Shown piece after piece: positions 5,379 to 6,414 of a stretch of DNA of 6,414 nt. Each line of letters begins with the position of its first letter. The first letter of the stretch is position 1. The stretch spans positions 9,499 to 15,912 of the forward strand of contig JAPJOW010000093.1 of the NCBI GenBank assembly GCA_030826005.1. Direction: 5' to 3'. This stretch comes from Aliterella sp. RAGGC_92 (GTDB taxonomy: Bacteria > Cyanobacteriota > Cyanobacteriia > Cyanobacteriales > Chroococcidiopsidaceae). Below the pieces are notes generated by a model that did no database searches, was not told the DNA's origin, and saw only the letters and a list, made by a program, of their open reading frames with translations. Both the position numbers and the translations under genes were made by a program.

Positions 5379-6116
5379 ATGAGTCAAGTTTCAGGAAAGA
5401 GCGTTATTATCACGGGTGCAAGTAGTGGGATTGGCGAAGCAACAGCAAAAATGTTAGCGGCGCGCGGTGCTAAATTAATGCTTGCGGCTCGTCGCGAAGA
5501 TAAGCTAGATAAATTAGTGGCAGAAATTGAAGCAGATGGCGGAACTGCGGCTTATCAAGTAGTAGATGTAACCAAGCAAAGCCAAGTCCAAGCGGTGGCA
5601 GATGAAACGCTAAAGCGTTACGGCAAAATTGATGTGATGATTAATAATGCTGGGATTATGCCTCTAGCACCCCTAGCTCAACTATTAGTAGAGGAATGGG
5701 AACGCACTATAGATATTAATATCAAGGGCGTACTTTACGGGATTGCGGCAGTATTGCCTGCTATGCAAAAAGCCCAGAGCGGTCATATTATCAACATATC
5801 TTCCGTTGCGGGTCATGTGGTATTTCCCAACGCCGCCGTTTATTGCGGTACTAAATACGCCGTTCGCGCAATTTCGGAAGGATTGCGTAAAGAGGTAGGC
5901 AAGGATATCCGGTGTACGATTATTTCTCCTGGCGCAGTGGCTACAGAATTAACTAATCATATTAGCGACGAGCAAGCATCAAAAAGCGCAAACCAGCTTT
6001 ATGAAATAGCAATTGGTGCGGAAGCTGTAGCTAGTGCGATCGCCTACGCAATCGAGCAGCCAAAAGAAGTTGATATTAATGAAATTCTCTTGCGTCCCAC
6101 CGCTCAAGAATTGTAA
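5379..6116 (+). CDS. SDR family NAD(P)-dependent oxidoreductase (classical, YdfG-like)
   Basis: This 245-residue protein is the length of a classical short-chain dehydrogenase. The cofactor motif TGASSGIG is at 12-19. The Arg pair in AARR (36-39), after the second strand, points to NADP(H) preference. NNAG is at 89-92. The catalytic residues are N114, S142 (ISSVAG), Y155 and K159 (YCGTK). SPGAVATEL is at 183-191. The C-terminal LLRPTAQEL is common to the broad YdfG-type group that reduces short-chain hydroxy acids or aldehydes. The substrate is not deducible. It shares the fold with the SDR at 2505-3362, but lacks that protein's N-terminal extension and differs through the core, so the two are not a recent duplication. 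It may be read through from the hydrolase-like gene 84 bp upstream. Confidence 0.92.
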   Translation: MSQVSGKSVIITGASSGIGEATAKMLAARGAKLMLAARREDKLDKLVAEIEADGGTAAYQVVDVTKQSQVQAVADETLKRYGKIDVMINNAGIMPLAPLAQLLVEEWERTIDINIKGVLYGIAAVLPAMQKAQSGHIINISSVAGHVVFPNAAVYCGTKYAVRAISEGLRKEVGKDIRCTIISPGAVATELTNHISDEQASKSANQLYEIAIGAEAVASAIAYAIEQPKEVDINEILLRPTAQEL

Positions 6117-6156
6117 AAATTTGGTTAAATGCGATCGCCCTTACTAATTATTTGGG

Positions 6157-6173
6157 CTTTGCTACAAAGTTTT
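6157..6173 (+). terminator. Possible weak terminator after the second SDR
   Basis: CTTTG/CAAAG (6157-6161 and 6165-6169) with a CTA loop is followed by TTTT. The stem is only 5 bp and AT-rich, so this is a weak candidate 41 bp beyond the stop codon. Confidence 0.25.
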
Positions 6174-6251
6174 AGGGAATTATCCAATCGTTAACGCAAG
6201 TATGTAATCCTAAATAGTCTGGACTCTTATTTTAGAACAAAGGCAAAATCA

Positions 6252-6414
6252 ATGGACGACAAACTAATGCTAATGATTCCCGGACCTACTCCCGTACCGG
6301 AATCAGCACTACTTGCTTTAGCCAAACACCCCATCGGTCATCGCACTAGCGAATTTAGTAACGTACTAGGCGAAGTTACGAGTAATCTTAAGTGGCTGCA
6401 CCAAACTCAAAACG
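6252..6414 (+). CDS. Class V aminotransferase, alanine/serine-glyoxylate type (partial, N-terminus only)
   Basis: The first 54 residues are present before the window ends. MLMIPGPTPVPESALLALAK (6-25), followed by HPIGHRTSEFSNV (26-38), is the conserved N-terminal signature of the PLP-dependent alanine-glyoxylate/serine-pyruvate aminotransferase group. Its PGPTPVP and GHR segments lie near the active site. In cyanobacteria such proteins are placed in glyoxylate/photorespiratory metabolism, and some have been annotated as a soluble hydrogenase subunit, a label that is probably misleading. The ATG at 6252 is favoured by a modest AAAGG (6239-6243) 8 nt upstream. It also gives the MDDKLMLMIPGP start I recall as typical of cyanobacterial homologues. 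The PLP lysine and most of the protein lie beyond the window. Confidence 0.9.
   Translation, partial: MDDKLMLMIPGPTPVPESALLALAKHPIGHRTSEFSNVLGEVTSNLKWLHQTQN

Larger units (their letters stand above)
123..6138. repeat. Dispersed HIP1 octamers GCGATCGC (12 copies)
   Basis: Exact copies start at 123, 572, 1454, 1714, 2445, 2491, 3073, 3151, 3184, 5026, 6036 and 6131. They occur both inside genes and between them. About 0.1 would be expected by chance in this length. HIP1 is a known over-represented palindrome in many cyanobacterial genomes and is the main evidence for the organism group. Confidence 0.95.

Noticed and set aside
2505..6116. The two SDR genes as a tandem duplication
   Set aside because: They are in opposite orientation, differ in length and N-terminus, and diverge outside the common SDR motifs, so they belong to different subfamilies.

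Overview
The window comes from a cyanobacterium. The octamer GCGATCGC (HIP1) occurs 12 times in 6.4 kb, where chance would give about 0.1 copies. HIP1 is abundant in many cyanobacterial chromosomes. The protein set (DUF2993, DUF2231, hemerythrin, a Yip1-type membrane protein, SDR oxidoreductases and a class V aminotransferase) also fits a cyanobacterial chromosome. I cannot name the genus. No mobile element, CRISPR array, tRNA or rRNA was found.

Layout. (1) On the minus strand, a DUF2993 gene (269-1006) is followed 36 bp later by the start of a DUF2231 membrane-protein gene (232 down to 1, cut by the window edge). The two are probably one operon. (2) An AT-rich 317 bp divergent spacer leads to a plus-strand gene for a 343-residue protein (1324-2355). 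This has a C-terminal hemerythrin (HHE) domain and an unassigned helical N-terminal half. (3) A strong symmetric hairpin (2400-2443) lies between this gene and a convergent minus-strand SDR oxidoreductase (2505-3362) of the YghA/general-stress-protein-39 type. (4) A 319 bp spacer contains a perfect 10-bp inverted repeat in the SDR leader. (5) A minus-strand Yip1-like membrane protein with a GTG start (3682-4236) diverges across 62 bp from a plus-strand gene (4299-5294). That gene encodes an apparently membrane-anchored protein with an alpha/beta-hydrolase-like serine motif. (6) A second SDR of a different subfamily (5379-6116) follows on the plus strand. (7) The 5' end of a class V aminotransferase (alanine/serine-glyoxylate type, 6252 to the edge) closes the window.

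How the genes relate. They look like ordinary chromosomal housekeeping and stress-response genes rather than an accessory island. The hemerythrin protein (diiron, oxygen or redox chemistry) and the GSP39-type SDR would fit oxidative or general stress. The aminotransferase fits glyoxylate/photorespiratory metabolism. No multi-gene novel system is evident. The points most worth a second look are the unusual hemerythrin protein, the uncharacterised anchored hydrolase-like protein, the leader inverted repeat of the first SDR, and a start-stop codon pair directly upstream of the second SDR.
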